From the NCBI GenBank assembly GCA_938015595.1, contig CALLPI010000008.1:62001-126000 (forward strand): 64,000 nucleotides of DNA, read 5' to 3'. This DNA is from an uncultured Saprospiraceae bacterium (lineage in GTDB: Bacteria; Bacteroidota; Bacteroidia; Chitinophagales; Saprospiraceae). Position 1 is the first letter of the stretch; the number at the start of each line of letters is the position of its first letter. The position numbers and the translations under genes were made by a program. This document shows, piece by piece, positions 55,390 through 64,000 of the stretch. The notes below the pieces were generated by a model. The model saw only the letters and a list, made by a program, of their open reading frames with translations, was not told where the DNA came from and ran no database searches.

Positions 55390-58155
55390 ATGCTGCGCTT
55401 CGTTATTGTGCTTATTTTGTGTCTAGAGCTGGAGTATGTTGCCCAGGCCACGCACAACCGAGCAGGCGAAATTTCTGTGGAGCAAGTAGGCGACTGCGTT
55501 ACCAGCCTCACTATCAAGGCCACCATCACCACTTACACTAAGGCCAGTAGCGTACAGGCTGATCGTGATACGCTCACCATCTGCTGGGGCGACGGGCAGT
55601 GCGAGCGCGTGCCCCGCGCCAATGGTCCAGGCAGCCCACCGCAGGGCATCGTCATTGAAAACGATACCAAATACAACATCTACGTAGCCTTCCACACGTA
55701 TCCGGCACGCAGCACTTACGTCATTTCCATGACCGACCCCTTGCGCAATGCGGGCATCCTGAATGTCAACTTTCCCAACTCTGACCAGATTCGCTTTCAT
55801 CTGGCCACTACTTACACTTTTCCCAACCCGCAGTTTCAGGGCTGCAATAACACCCCGCGCTTATTGCAACCTCCCGTGGACATTGGCTGCGTGGGGCGTC
55901 CATTCCGGCACAACCCCAACGCTTACGACGAAGACGGCGACAGCCTTTCCTATCACTTCACCGTACCGCGCCAGGAAGTACGCGAATTTGTGCCCAACTA
56001 TCGCTTCCCTAACGAAATCAACCCTGGCCCAGGCAATATACTGACCATCAATGAGCGCACAGGCGATATTCTGTGGCAGTCACCCGCCCGTGCCGGCGAG
56101 TACAATCTGGCTATCATCATTGTATCGTACCGCAACGGCATACCACTGGATACTATCATCCGTGATATGCAAATCCTTATTCTGGAATGCGATAACTTGC
56201 CTCCGGTAGTGGAAATCAGCCAGAACGAACTTTGCGTAGTGGCCGGCCAAGTAGTGCAGATACCCGTACGCGCTACTGCTCCCTTGCTGGAGGTGAACCA
56301 GCGCGTGCGCCTCACAGCATTGGGCGGTCCTTTTGAGGTGGCCGTTAGTCCTGCACAGTTTTTGCCCAACAACAACACTTTCCAGCAGCAGCCCGTTGAT
56401 CGCACGTTCCGGTGGCAAACGGCTTGCGAGCACATTTCTTCCCAGTTTTATTCCGTAGTGTTCAAGGCTACCGACAACTTCCTGGGCGACACCTCCGGTC
56501 TGGCTACGCTCAAAACCCTGCGCATCAAGGTAGTGGGGCCGCCACCCCAGGGCATGGCCATTCAGGCAGGGCAAGGCAGAGTGGAAGTGACCTGGGACAA
56601 GCCCTACACCTGCGACCAAGCCGAAGATAACTACTTCCGTGGATTTACCATCTGGCGGCGCGAGGGCAGCAATATCTTCTCCATAGATACCTGTACTCCT
56701 GGATTACAGGGCAGAGGCTATACCAAACTGACCCAAACGCCCTTCAAAACTACTGTTAATAATCGCTACTACTACTTGGACCAAACCGTGGAACGCGGTC
56801 GCACGTATTGCTACCGCGTGGTGGCCGAGTTTGCCAAAACTACCCCTGCCGGCCAATACGTCTATAATCGCGTGGAAAGCCTCCCTTCTGCCGAGGTATG
56901 TGTACAACTCAGCCGTGACATACCGCTCATCACTCACGTGGATGTAGCCTCTACCAGCACCACCGATGGCCGCATCAACGTGTGTTGGACCAAACCCATA
57001 GCTGCCGACCTGGACACCCTGCTCAATCCTGGCCCTTATCGCTACGAATTGCTGCGAGCCGAAGGCGCCACTACCAACCTTGCCAACTTCAGTGCTACCG
57101 GTATCAACTTCATAAGCCCAACTTTTGCCGGCGCCAACGATACTTGCTTTACTGACATCGGCCTGGATACTCGCAGCAAGGCGTGGAGCTATCGAATACG
57201 CTTCTACACCGGCGGGCGCACAGAGCCGCTGGGTATTTCTGAGCCAGCCTCCTCGGTATTCCTTGCGCTGGCGCCCACTGACAGAGCCATAAACTTGAAC
57301 TGGTCAGAGGCCGTACCCTGGGATAATTACCAGTACACCATCTTTCGTAAAAACGCTGCCAGCATGTTCGATTCCATTGGCATGGCTCTGCGAAGCCCTT
57401 GGCGCGACGCCGGCCTCGTCAATGGGCAGGAATATTGCTACTTGGTACGCAGTACTGGCACGTACGGGGTGAGTGGTGTTGCATCTCCATTGCTCAATCG
57501 CTCCCAGGAGGTATGTGCCCGCCCTGAGGACAATGTGCCGCCCTGCCCACCTCAACTAAATGTGAGCAACCCTTGCGGCACAGGGTTCAATTGTGCTGAC
57601 GAAACCGCCTTGCGCAACGTGCTCGCCTGGACCAATCCTGCGCTCACCTGCCCTGGCTCAGACGACGTCAAGCGCTATCGCATTTACTTTGCGCCCTTCG
57701 AAGGCGCTGCGCTCACTCCCATTGCTGACATAGACCGCAGTAGCGTGGTAAGTTGGGAGCACAAGCCCGAGCGCGGCTTGGCTGGTTGTTATGCCATTAC
57801 GGCTATTGATACTGCTAGTAATGAAAGCGCCCGCAGCAATATTGTATGCGTGGACAACTGCCCCGCATACGAGCTGCCTAATACCTTTACCCCCAACAAC
57901 GATGGCTACAACGATGTGTTTCGACCTCGTGCGCGTTGCTTCGTGGAGCGGGTAGAATTTGAAATTTACAACCGCTGGGGGCAGAAGGTATTTCAAACCA
58001 ACGACCCCGACATTCACTGGAACGGAACCAACCTGCAAGGTAAAGCTTTGCCTGAGGCAGCTTACTACTACGTCTGCCGAGTGTTCGAGCAGCGCGTCAG
58101 CGGGGTAGCACCTTCGCCACAATTGCTTAGCGGGTGGATAGAATTGGTGCGCTGA
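55390..58155 (+). CDS. Large surface protein with gliding-type (T9SS type B) C-terminus
   Basis: The protein of about 921 residues has a signal peptide (MLRFVIVLILCLELEYVAQA). A conserved N-terminal part follows (THNRAGEISVEQVGDCVTSL, AYDEDGDSLSYHFTVP), then several fibronectin-III-like modules (for example RVEVTWDKPYTCDQAEDNYF; INLNWSEAVPWDNYQYTIFR). The type B sorting domain is LPNTFTPNNDGYNDVFRP with IYNRWGQKVFQT, ending WIELVR. It is likely exported by the type IX system and displayed or released. ATG codons at 55318 and 55372 are alternatives; 55390 gives the neatest signal peptide. A second protein of the same class is the giant adhesin at 41684-48616. Confidence 0.85.
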   Translation: MLRFVIVLILCLELEYVAQATHNRAGEISVEQVGDCVTSLTIKATITTYTKASSVQADRDTLTICWGDGQCERVPRANGPGSPPQGIVIENDTKYNIYVAFHTYPARSTYVISMTDPLRNAGILNVNFPNSDQIRFHLATTYTFPNPQFQGCNNTPRLLQPPVDIGCVGRPFRHNPNAYDEDGDSLSYHFTVPRQEVREFVPNYRFPNEINPGPGNILTINERTGDILWQSPARAGEYNLAIIIVSYRNGIPLDTIIRDMQILILECDNLPPVVEISQNELCVVAGQVVQIPVRATAPLLEVNQRVRLTALGGPFEVAVSPAQFLPNNNTFQQQPVDRTFRWQTACEHISSQFYSVVFKATDNFLGDTSGLATLKTLRIKVVGPPPQGMAIQAGQGRVEVTWDKPYTCDQAEDNYFRGFTIWRREGSNIFSIDTCTPGLQGRGYTKLTQTPFKTTVNNRYYYLDQTVERGRTYCYRVVAEFAKTTPAGQYVYNRVESLPSAEVCVQLSRDIPLITHVDVASTSTTDGRINVCWTKPIAADLDTLLNPGPYRYELLRAEGATTNLANFSATGINFISPTFAGANDTCFTDIGLDTRSKAWSYRIRFYTGGRTEPLGISEPASSVFLALAPTDRAINLNWSEAVPWDNYQYTIFRKNAASMFDSIGMALRSPWRDAGLVNGQEYCYLVRSTGTYGVSGVASPLLNRSQEVCARPEDNVPPCPPQLNVSNPCGTGFNCADETALRNVLAWTNPALTCPGSDDVKRYRIYFAPFEGAALTPIADIDRSSVVSWEHKPERGLAGCYAITAIDTASNESARSNIVCVDNCPAYELPNTFTPNNDGYNDVFRPRARCFVERVEFEIYNRWGQKVFQTNDPDIHWNGTNLQGKALPEAAYYYVCRVFEQRVSGVAPSPQLLSGWIELVR

Positions 58156-58282
58156 GCCGTGAAATTCAAGCTTGGGTCAACCCTGTTTTTCGTACGGAAG
58201 CTGTTGCTCGTTTCCTGCATCACTCTTATTGTTGTATCAACACTAAGGCGGCGTTTTTCTCACCCAAAAAACTGTATTCAAA

Positions 58283-60997
58283 ATGCTCAGACAACTCGAT
58301 AGCATCTTCAAGCCAAAAGTCATTGCCTGTATTGGTGCTTCCGACCGCCAAGAATCCGTAGGCTATGCTGTGATGCACAACTTGCTGCAAGGCGGCTTCG
58401 AAGGCAAGATCTACCCTGTTAACCCCAAACATAAAACGGTACAGGGTGTAACGGCCTACAAGAGCGTGAAAAAACTACCCAAAAAACCCGACCTAGCCGT
58501 CATCGTCACCCCAGCACACACTGTGCCTGGCATTGTGGAGGAGTGCGGCGAAGCAGGCGTGGGTGGGGTGCTCATCATCTCGGCAGGGTTCAAGGAGGCC
58601 GGCGAGGCAGGGCAGCAAATGCTCGAACAAATAGCTGAAACCAGCCGCCGCTACGGCATGCGCATCATTGGCCCCAATTGCCTAGGCTTCATCAACCCTG
58701 TAATGGGGATCAATGCTAGCTTTGCTACCAAAATGGCTCAAAAGGGCAACATCGCCTTCATTTCCCAGAGCGGGGCGCTGTGTACCTCCATTCTCGACTG
58801 GTCGTTGGACCAAAGCGTGGGCTTCAGCCATTTTGTATCCATCGGCTCTATGATGGACGTAGGCTTTGCCGAGTTGATTGACTACTTTGGCATGGACAAC
58901 GCCACCTCTTCCATCTTGATTTATATGGAAACCCTCAAGGACGCTCGCAAATTCATGAGTGCGGCACGTGCCTTTGCCCGATCCAAGCCGATTATCATCC
59001 TCAAAGCGGGTAAGAGCGCTGAAGGCGGCAAGGCCACCCTGTCGCACACTGGCTCTGTGGCAGGCAACGACGCCGTATTTGACGCAGCTTTCCAGCGGGC
59101 GGGTATTATTCGGGTAGAAACTATTGCCGAGCTGTTCAATGCCGCGCAAGCACTGGCCATGCAGCCGCGCCCACAGGGCAACCGCCTGGCCATTGTAACC
59201 AACGCCGGAGGTCCGGGCGTGCTGGCTACGGACTACCTTACCACCCGCGGCGGCAAACTGGCGCTGCTCTCGGAGCGCACTATGAAGCAACTCAACGAGT
59301 TTTTGCCCGAAAGCTGGAGTCACAACAATCCTGTGGACGTACTCGGTGACGCCAGCGCAGAGACGTATCGCAAAGCACTGGAAATATGCTTAGCCGATGA
59401 AAACGTAGATGGTGTATTGGCCATCTTCACCACCCAGGCAGTGACTAGCCCCACTGAAGCCGCCGCCGAAGTAGTGAAAGCCGCCCAAAGTGCCCACAAA
59501 CCTGTATTAGCCGTGTGGATGGGTGAAACCGATGTGGCCAAGGGGCGCGAAATCCTGGAACAAGGTCGCATACCTAACTACCGCTATCCCGAAAGTGCCG
59601 TAAACGTATTCCTGGAAATGTGGCACTACACGCGCAACCTGGAACTGCTGTACGAAACCCCCGAAGAGGCGCCCCAGCAGTTTACCCCCCGCAAGGACTC
59701 CGCCTGGCGCATCATCCGGCAGGCGCTATCACAGGGGCGCAAGGTGCTCATGGAAGACGAAGCCAAGGCACTGTTGGATTGCTATTCCATCCCTGTGGGT
59801 CGCAATGAGTTGGCCACCTCGCCCGAGGAAGCCGCCGAAATGGCCGAAGCCGTGGGCTTTCCAGTAGCTATGAAGATCGTCTCGCTCGATGTACTGCACA
59901 AAACTGAAGCCGGAGGGGTCAAACTTCACATCGCCGATAAAAAAGCCGCCAAAGAGGCCTACCAGCAAATCATCGAATCTGTGAAGCGCTACAACCCTAA
60001 GGCTATCATTCGCGGCGTACTCATTGAGCGGATGGTCAAAAAGTCTTTTGAGTTGCTCATCGGTGCCAAGAAAGACCCCATCTTTGGGCCAGTTATTGCC
60101 TTTGGCAGAGGAGGTACAGCAGTAGAAATTTACCGCGACACCCAACTTGGCCTACCACCCCTCAATATGCGCCTTGCCCGACGTATCATTGAAGGCACGC
60201 AGATTTATCCACTACTCAAAGGCTATCGCAACATGCCTGGCGTGGATATCGAAGATCTGGCTTTTGTTCTGACCAAGTTCTCGCACCTACTCACCGACTT
60301 TCCCGAAATCGCTGAAGTGGACATTAACCCCTACGTGGCCGATGAGCACGCTGGTGTATCTTTGGATGCCCGTGTCATACTTGACAACTACGTGCCGCGC
60401 CGCAAAGGGCACCCGCATGACCACCTCGTCATTTCGCCATATCCGAGTAAATATACCAAGCGCATTCTCCTCAAAAATGGCACGGAGGTAACCCTGCGCC
60501 CTATCCGACCCGAAGACGAACCCATGGAAACTGAGATGGTCGAAAACCTCTCTACCGAAACTCTCTACTTCCGATTTTTTGGCTATGTACCGCGCGTGAG
60601 CCACGATTTTCTCGCCCGATTTACCCATATTGACTACGACCGCGAAATGGCCATTGTGGCGGAAATCGAAGAAGGCGGCCAAAAGAAAATGATCGGCGTA
60701 GTGCGTATCATCGCCGATGCCTGGGGCGAGAGCGCTGAATACGCCATCGTGGTGGCTGATGCCTGGCAAGGGCTGGAACTGGGCAGCAACCTGACTGACT
60801 ACATCCTCGAAATAGCTCGCGACCGCGACATCAAGAGAGTATATGCCTCCATGCTGGCCACCAACAAGCGCATGATCCACATGTTCGAGAAGCGAGGCTT
60901 CAAGATTAGCCGCGAAGACTTTGAGATATACCGCGCCGAACTCGACCTAGGATCAGCCATGCCTTTTGCTGCAGAGTTGCCCTTCCAGCCAGCTTAG
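58283..60997 (+). CDS. ADP-forming acyl-CoA synthetase fused to a GNAT acetyltransferase
   Basis: The 904-residue protein has three parts. The CoA-binding and ligase domains of succinyl-CoA-synthetase type come first (IGASDRQESVGYAVM; IGPNCLGFINP; residues 1-460), with the phosphorylated His255 intact in TLSHTGSVAGND. An ATP-grasp domain follows (residues about 490-700; GGVKLHI, LIGAKKDPIFGPVIAFGRGG). The C-terminal GNAT domain (about 735-890) contains LRPIRPEDEP and EYAIVVADAWQGLELG. Many relatives called Pat/PatZ have lost this histidine and act only as protein acetyltransferases. Its presence suggests that the synthetase makes or uses acetyl-CoA with ATP/ADP exchange, while GNAT may acetylate lysines. 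Confidence 0.85.
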   Translation: MLRQLDSIFKPKVIACIGASDRQESVGYAVMHNLLQGGFEGKIYPVNPKHKTVQGVTAYKSVKKLPKKPDLAVIVTPAHTVPGIVEECGEAGVGGVLIISAGFKEAGEAGQQMLEQIAETSRRYGMRIIGPNCLGFINPVMGINASFATKMAQKGNIAFISQSGALCTSILDWSLDQSVGFSHFVSIGSMMDVGFAELIDYFGMDNATSSILIYMETLKDARKFMSAARAFARSKPIIILKAGKSAEGGKATLSHTGSVAGNDAVFDAAFQRAGIIRVETIAELFNAAQALAMQPRPQGNRLAIVTNAGGPGVLATDYLTTRGGKLALLSERTMKQLNEFLPESWSHNNPVDVLGDASAETYRKALEICLADENVDGVLAIFTTQAVTSPTEAAAEVVKAAQSAHKPVLAVWMGETDVAKGREILEQGRIPNYRYPESAVNVFLEMWHYTRNLELLYETPEEAPQQFTPRKDSAWRIIRQALSQGRKVLMEDEAKALLDCYSIPVGRNELATSPEEAAEMAEAVGFPVAMKIVSLDVLHKTEAGGVKLHIADKKAAKEAYQQIIESVKRYNPKAIIRGVLIERMVKKSFELLIGAKKDPIFGPVIAFGRGGTAVEIYRDTQLGLPPLNMRLARRIIEGTQIYPLLKGYRNMPGVDIEDLAFVLTKFSHLLTDFPEIAEVDINPYVADEHAGVSLDARVILDNYVPRRKGHPHDHLVISPYPSKYTKRILLKNGTEVTLRPIRPEDEPMETEMVENLSTETLYFRFFGYVPRVSHDFLARFTHIDYDREMAIVAEIEEGGQKKMIGVVRIIADAWGESAEYAIVVADAWQGLELGSNLTDYILEIARDRDIKRVYASMLATNKRMIHMFEKRGFKISREDFEIYRAELDLGSAMPFAAELPFQPA

Positions 60998-61104
60998 TAA
61001 AATATAGCAGACCCGAAGCATGCACTGCATTGCTATGACAAAGACCCTCTTGATACAGGAACATTCGAGGGGGTTTTCTGTTGTAACCTCAAAACCATAA
61101 ACAC

Positions 61105-61287
61105 ATGTTCGGACTATTCAAAAAAGACCCCGTCAAAGAACTGGAAAAGCAATATCGCAAGCTCATGGAAGAAGCCATGCACATTCAACGCAGCGGCGAT
61201 CTGAGAGCCTACGCCGAAAAAATAGTAGAAGCAGAGGCTGTGGCTAAACAGATAGAGGAGGCCAAAAAGCCAGATAAAAGCCTTTGA
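61105..61287 (+). CDS. Small conserved Bacteroidota protein (Lacal_2735/DUF6435-like)
   Basis: The 60-residue protein begins MFGLFKKDPVKELEKQYRKL and is one long charged helix pair ending in AVAKQIEEAKKPDKSL. The MFGLFKKxxxxxLxKxYxKLMEEA start is the hallmark of this small family. Function unknown; there is no signal peptide. A weak ACCCTC/GAGGGGGT hairpin with TTTT (about 61047-61078) separates it from the synthetase upstream. Confidence 0.8.
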   Translation: MFGLFKKDPVKELEKQYRKLMEEAMHIQRSGDLRAYAEKIVEAEAVAKQIEEAKKPDKSL

Positions 61288-61418
61288 TCATTTGCCGCTC
61301 AGGAAAGCGGTCGTATGCAGGTCGGAATGCTGCCGCGCTGGCAGCTAGAGCACCGAAAAAGGTAGCGATAAGCAAAGCCTCGGCAAAGCCACTAACAAAG
61401 AAAATAGTATGCACTCGG

Positions 61419-61447
61419 GGGGAGTAAACCAAAATAGTTCACTCCCC
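61419..61447. terminator. Hairpin between the small protein and the lipoprotein gene
   Basis: GGGGAGT (61419-61425) pairs with ACTCCCC (61441-61447), with an inner AAC/GTT. There is no long T-run on the plus strand. Confidence 0.4.
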
Positions 61448-61474
61448 AAGGAACCTCCTTTCGCACCATAGTAG

Positions 61475-61482
61475 TATTTTCG
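61475..61482 (+). promoter_or_regulatory. Variant -7 box TATTTTCG before the cohesin-like lipoprotein
   Basis: TATTTTCG lies 22 bases before the ATG at 61505 and deviates from TAnnTTTG only at the seventh base, like the box at 53010-53017. Confidence 0.3.
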
Positions 61483-61504
61483 CCTCCAAGAAAATGTCAA
61501 TTGC

Positions 61505-62098
61505 ATGTACCGAGTGTTTTATATCTTGTACCTGTGGGCTGCGCTGACGGCCTGTCGCCAAGATAGCGCTGGCAATCAAAGCTCTGCCGAGATACGCCGC
61601 CAAGCCAAAGAAGCCATTCAAAACGCACCACCTGCTGCCTCGGCCCAGCCTCAGCCAGCCCAGCAGGAATATGTGGACAACATCCAGATGATACTGCCCA
61701 AGGGCGAAATCTCCGCCGGCCAAAGCCGCTGCTTCGAAGTGCAGGTAGCCCGCTTCAAAAATATCCTGGCCATGCAGTACACTCTTCAATGGGACAAAAA
61801 CGTGCTGGTGCTGGAAGAAGTCAGGGGGTTCAAACTGCCCTTTATGAGCAAGGAAAATTTCGGTATGACTTTCCTCAACGATGGTAAAATCACTGCTGTG
61901 TGGATCGATAATTCTCTTAAAGGCGCCTCCATACCCGACGGCGGTGCCGTGTATGAGGTGTGTTTCAAAGCAATTGGTAAGTCTGGGCAAAGCTCCGAGG
62001 TCAGTATCTCCGGCTCGCCTACGGCCATAGAAGTCGTTACGCAAGGCGACCAAGTATGGGGTATCCAGGCTAGCAAAGGAAAGATTACAATACTGTAA
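61505..62098 (+). CDS. Lipoprotein with a cohesin-like domain
   Basis: The 197-residue product has a lipoprotein signal (YILYLWAALTAC, Cys17) and a Pro/Ala/Gln-rich linker. One cohesin-type beta-sandwich follows (residues about 60-190; ISAGQSRCFEVQVARFKNIL, MQYTLQWDKNVLVLEEV, FLNDGKITAVWIDNSLKG). Cohesin-like domains in non-cellulosomal bacteria often mediate protein binding on the surface. No dockerin was recognised in the window. It is preceded by a promoter-like box at 61475. Confidence 0.75.
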   Translation: MYRVFYILYLWAALTACRQDSAGNQSSAEIRRQAKEAIQNAPPAASAQPQPAQQEYVDNIQMILPKGEISAGQSRCFEVQVARFKNILAMQYTLQWDKNVLVLEEVRGFKLPFMSKENFGMTFLNDGKITAVWIDNSLKGASIPDGGAVYEVCFKAIGKSGQSSEVSISGSPTAIEVVTQGDQVWGIQASKGKITIL

Positions 62099-62524
62099 GC
62101 AGGTACTTGGCTTGGATTTTGCTGGCATCAGCTTGATCTCTGAAGGGCGCGGCACAACCCTGCATAAAAGATACGTGCATGCTAGCGCATTCAGTTTTGG
62201 CCTGTCTGGCAGACGGCATGCGCGTGGGGGAGTTTGCCGCAGCGTTTCTCCTGAATGGCCAGGTAGGGCGTACGAAAAAACCTCGGCTTTCGCCTCTACA
62301 ATGCTCAGCGGAGGCTGGCCTCTCTCCGAAAAGTTCTCTCACTCAAAATGCTGCCATTTTCCGCTTGGAGGCTGGTTGTCAGGACAGAGACGCCCTGTTG
62401 CTCCAAAATAATTTGCCCAACACATAGAAAAAGCCCTTGCTAAAGAGGGTGCCACTGCGTGTGAGGATGTGCCCCCATAGGTTGATGCCCCCCATTGAGG
62501 TACTTTTGCTGATGCGTATCCATT
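62099..62524. other. Gene-free stretch, nothing recognised
   Basis: Frames on both strands are short and low in similarity to known proteins. A weak GC-rich fold near 62433-62452 with an adjacent A5 run could be the minus-strand terminator of the protease gene. Confidence 0.4.
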
Positions 62525-64000
62525 TCACAAACCTGACGACGACGAAATAGCTACCTTCTCTACCGCGCTACCTTGCGCAGTATGTACGCGCAGATAGTAC
62601 ACCCCGGCGGCAAGTTCTTGCAGTTGTAGCGGAAGGAGGTGTTCGCCGGCGCTTAGATTGGCAGTGTGTTGACGAAGCAAGCGTCCGTCGGTGCTCCAGA
62701 GTTGGAGCAGAGCGGGGCTGCTTTCTGTCAGGCGCAGCGCTACGTGAGCTTGCCGTCGAGCTGGGTTGGGAAACACCTGTACAGATAGTGGTTTTGCTGC
62801 TGCCTCTGGTAGGACGGTAGACAGACCAGGCTGTACAATAGCGCCGCGGGCGGGGGCTTTTGCGCAAGCCAGGTCACCTTGGGCAGAAGTAACGCAGGCT
62901 TCGGTATTGTACAAAACCAGGTCTATGACCTCAAAGTTGTCTATGATCCAGGCCTGGCCTTGAGGTGCTGGAGTATTGGGCGGTTCTGCATCTGTGCCGA
63001 AGCGGAAGCGTATCAGAATTTGCTGACCCTGGTAGGGGCTGAGGTCGTACCATGTCTGTACAAATCCTCCGCTGTTGCCCCAAAACGCTTGGGTATTGGA
63101 AAGCCCAAAAGTGGCGGAGGCAATGCGACCGCGATAGCCGTTGCGAAATACTTCCGCTTCGGGTTGTTCCCAGGAGATACCGCCATCCCGCGAAAATTGC
63201 ACGATGCCGCCATCTATGCCAGATTCGGTATCGTAGCTATGGGTAAAGCGCAGTGCCATGTTGGGGCTAGTCACGTCAATAGGTTGGGTACGCGTCAGCA
63301 CCTGGTCATTTCGGGCGTTGGTAGCCGGCACGGCCCAGGCAAAGAGGCCGCTAGCAGCTTGTCCGCTGATGCGGGTCCAGGCGGCATTGCCAATAAGCGA
63401 TTGCGCTGCCCAGTCGTTGTTGGGTGTTTCCATATCATCGAAAATGCGGCGAACGGAGCGCACATTAGGTGGTGTAGTCATGCGGTAGCGTACGATGCGC
63501 TCCTGCCCGGCGGGAATTTCGCCCAACTGAAATACAAGCTGATCGCCGTTGAGGGCAAAGGAGGCAGCACCGGCCACGGAACCCGAAACCAAACTAGTGC
63601 CTGCCGGCAGAAAGTCGTTGATTGCTACGTTGGTCACATCTTCTGCTTTGTGGTTGACAACCCGGATGAACGCCTGTATTTCCTCCCCGGCTTCGATGAG
63701 CGGTGTGAGTGCTTTTTCGATTTTCAATTCTGCGATACACTCCGGCTTGGTGAGGAAGGACTGGCGCCCATCGTTGCGGCTGAAGTAGTCGCCCTGATCT
63801 GCCTCCCAGCCCAGCCCCCGCCGGGCAAATACCTCCCAGATGAGGCATTGGTGTGCACCGTTGTAGTTGATTTCGTCGGCAATGAGTATGCCGTTGCGGC
63901 CATCTATGAAGCCTGGTAAGCACTCCTGGAGCTTCATGCCGTCCATTACCAGTTGTATGGCTATGTTATTGCCTCCGTTGCCATAGGTAATGTCTTCATC
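62525..64000 (-). CDS. Secreted fungalysin-type (M36) metalloprotease, C-terminal part
   Basis: The frame is open to the right edge, so the N-terminus, signal peptide and HExxH site lie outside. The visible 491 residues begin with TYGNGGNNIAIQLVMDGMKL and SPGF-like CLPGFIDGRNGILIADE, then CLIWEVFARRGLGWEADQG, which is the end of an M36 catalytic domain. A DUF11-like beta-sandwich (VNHKAEDVTNVAINDFLPAG) and a jelly-roll or MAM-like domain (MALRFTHSYDTESGIDGGIV) follow. Last is a type A T9SS sorting domain (VQVFPNPARRQAHVAL ... VYYLRVHTAQGS). It probably degrades extracellular protein. Confidence 0.85.
   Translation of the reverse strand, partial: DEDITYGNGGNNIAIQLVMDGMKLQECLPGFIDGRNGILIADEINYNGAHQCLIWEVFARRGLGWEADQGDYFSRNDGRQSFLTKPECIAELKIEKALTPLIEAGEEIQAFIRVVNHKAEDVTNVAINDFLPAGTSLVSGSVAGAASFALNGDQLVFQLGEIPAGQERIVRYRMTTPPNVRSVRRIFDDMETPNNDWAAQSLIGNAAWTRISGQAASGLFAWAVPATNARNDQVLTRTQPIDVTSPNMALRFTHSYDTESGIDGGIVQFSRDGGISWEQPEAEVFRNGYRGRIASATFGLSNTQAFWGNSGGFVQTWYDLSPYQGQQILIRFRFGTDAEPPNTPAPQGQAWIIDNFEVIDLVLYNTEACVTSAQGDLACAKAPARGAIVQPGLSTVLPEAAAKPLSVQVFPNPARRQAHVALRLTESSPALLQLWSTDGRLLRQHTANLSAGEHLLPLQLQELAAGVYYLRVHTAQGSAVEKVAISSSSGL

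Noticed and set aside
61244-61432. 62-codon minus-strand frame with a hydrophobic stretch
   Set aside because: It overlaps the end of the small conserved protein and a hairpin; no start signal or family support.

Overview
The window comes from a Bacteroidota chromosome, most plausibly Saprospiria or a nearby class, with a GC content near 53%. The evidence is the set of Bacteroidota promoter boxes (TAnnTTTG) in front of many genes, fused SecDF, proteins ending in type IX secretion sorting domains, a TonB-dependent receptor with an N-terminal carboxypeptidase-like domain, and small Bacteroidota-only families. No rRNA, tRNA, CRISPR array, complete insertion sequence or prophage was seen.

Layout. 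1-420: broken RND efflux gene running off the left edge. 700-6620: holA, a DMT permease, a peroxiredoxin, clpS with a small secreted protein, and a TonB-dependent receptor. 6755-9630: MarR regulator, homogentisate dioxygenase and 4-hydroxyphenylpyruvate dioxygenase (tyrosine catabolism). 9690-10600: about 0.9 kb without genes but dense in hairpins, with a minus-strand promoter. 10600-16556: helical-repeat protein, thiolase, glycosyltransferase and a secreted GH65 enzyme. 17308-19503: minus-strand run of secG, a TPR-like protein, rdgB and an unknown protein. 19616-24228: ilvE, a frameshifted Lrp regulator, a BamA/TamA-like barrel and a queuosine-precursor transporter. 24449-32758: fadH, a decayed phzF, a small membrane protein and sbcDC. 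32950-38736: META-like lipoprotein, hutI, secDF and a DPM1-like glycosyltransferase.

38790-41658 is the most unusual segment. It contains a CRP/FNR-like palindrome, a promoter, two tandem copies of a 22-bp element each followed by an intrinsic terminator, a 64-residue GG-leader peptide with four GNPPDWDVH repeats, and a sensor histidine kinase with a periplasmic TPR region.

41684-64000: a 2310-residue adhesin-like protein with 19 Ig/PKD-like repeats, a second helical-repeat protein, a candidate structured RNA, slyD, an HMG-CoA synthase-like enzyme, a nucleotidyltransferase/kinase pair, a second surface protein with a gliding-type C-terminus, an ADP-forming acyl-CoA synthetase fused to GNAT, a small conserved protein, a cohesin-like lipoprotein and the C-terminal part of a fungalysin-type secreted metalloprotease.

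Taken together, the genes describe a heterotroph that uses amino and fatty acids (tyrosine, histidine and beta-oxidation genes) and exports large surface proteins (SecDF, SecG, T9SS signals, BamA-like barrel). Three genes are broken by single-base shifts (RND pump, Lrp, PhzF). Because the neighbouring genes are intact, real decay is likelier than poor sequence, at least for PhzF. Start codons and products were inferred by reading the sequence only; no database search was run.
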